64,000 bases of DNA, taken from Triparma columacea (taxonomy: Eukaryota; Sar; Bolidophyceae; Parmales; Triparmaceae). The notes beneath the pieces are model-generated. The model did no database searches, was not told the origin of the DNA, and saw only the letters and a list, made by a program, of their open reading frames with translations. Where the stretch lies: NCBI GenBank assembly GCA_030267965.1, contig BRYA01000028.1, positions 1-64,000 of the forward strand. The letters are read 5' to 3'. Of the stretch, positions 63,970-64,000 are shown piece by piece (the stretch's first letter is position 1; every line of letters starts with the position of its first letter). Position numbers and translations under genes: made by a program.

Positions 63970-64000
63970 GTGAGTCTAAATTGACGTCATGCGTATGAGA

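Overview
This window is nuclear DNA of a photosynthetic eukaryote, most likely a chromophyte (ochrophyte) alga related to diatoms or bolidophytes; the lineage is an inference. Supporting evidence: spliceosomal introns (mostly GTGAG donors, CTAAC branch points, CAG acceptors); a fucoxanthin-chlorophyll type LHC gene; several leaders with the 'AFVP/AFAP' motif of chromophyte plastid targeting; a plant-type cycloeucalenol cycloisomerase; and candidate centriolar and kinetochore genes. The first ~430 bp carry degenerate CCCTAA/CCCCAA repeats read toward the interior, as expected at a chromosome end. Two N gaps (16228-16281, 55755-55768) fall in G- or C-homopolymers inside introns.

Layout. 1-1030 is subtelomeric repeat and minisatellite. 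1449-14267 (-) is one giant gene. Its 5' part is an array of nine tiny symmetric exons (33 or 45 nt); its main exon encodes START-like domains and three copies of a polytopic membrane module, with one apparent single-base frameshift near 2532. The rest is gene-dense: TPT1 (+), SFT2 (-), enoyl-CoA/steroid reductase-like (+), ribosomal protein L15 (-), purple acid phosphatase (+), BspA-type LRR protein (+), PH-C2-WW-GRAM myotubularin (-), membrane-anchored Tudor-like protein (+), CIA30 protein (-), HNH-like zinc protein (+), 2,277-residue IQ/coiled-coil CEP350-like protein (-), GOS28 SNARE (+), formin (-), SPC24 (+), sterol glucosyltransferase (-), GH5 glycosidase with membrane insert (+), cycloeucalenol cycloisomerase (+), plastid glycine-zipper protein (-), LHC (+), DEAD-box helicase (-), ubiquitin-like-domain protein (+), JmjC protein (-) and the first exon of a plastid-targeted protein (+) that runs off the end.

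There are 24 genes, and strand alternates at 21 of 23 neighbour junctions. Most genes are therefore paired tail-to-tail over about 50-170 bp or head-to-head over about 100-820 bp. SFT2 and GOS28 are both Golgi trafficking proteins. The sterol glucosyltransferase, GH5 glycosidase and cycloeucalenol cycloisomerase sit side by side and may form a sterol/steryl-glycoside neighbourhood. Exon joins were derived by hand from splice signals and reading phase. No rRNA, tRNA or CRISPR was seen.
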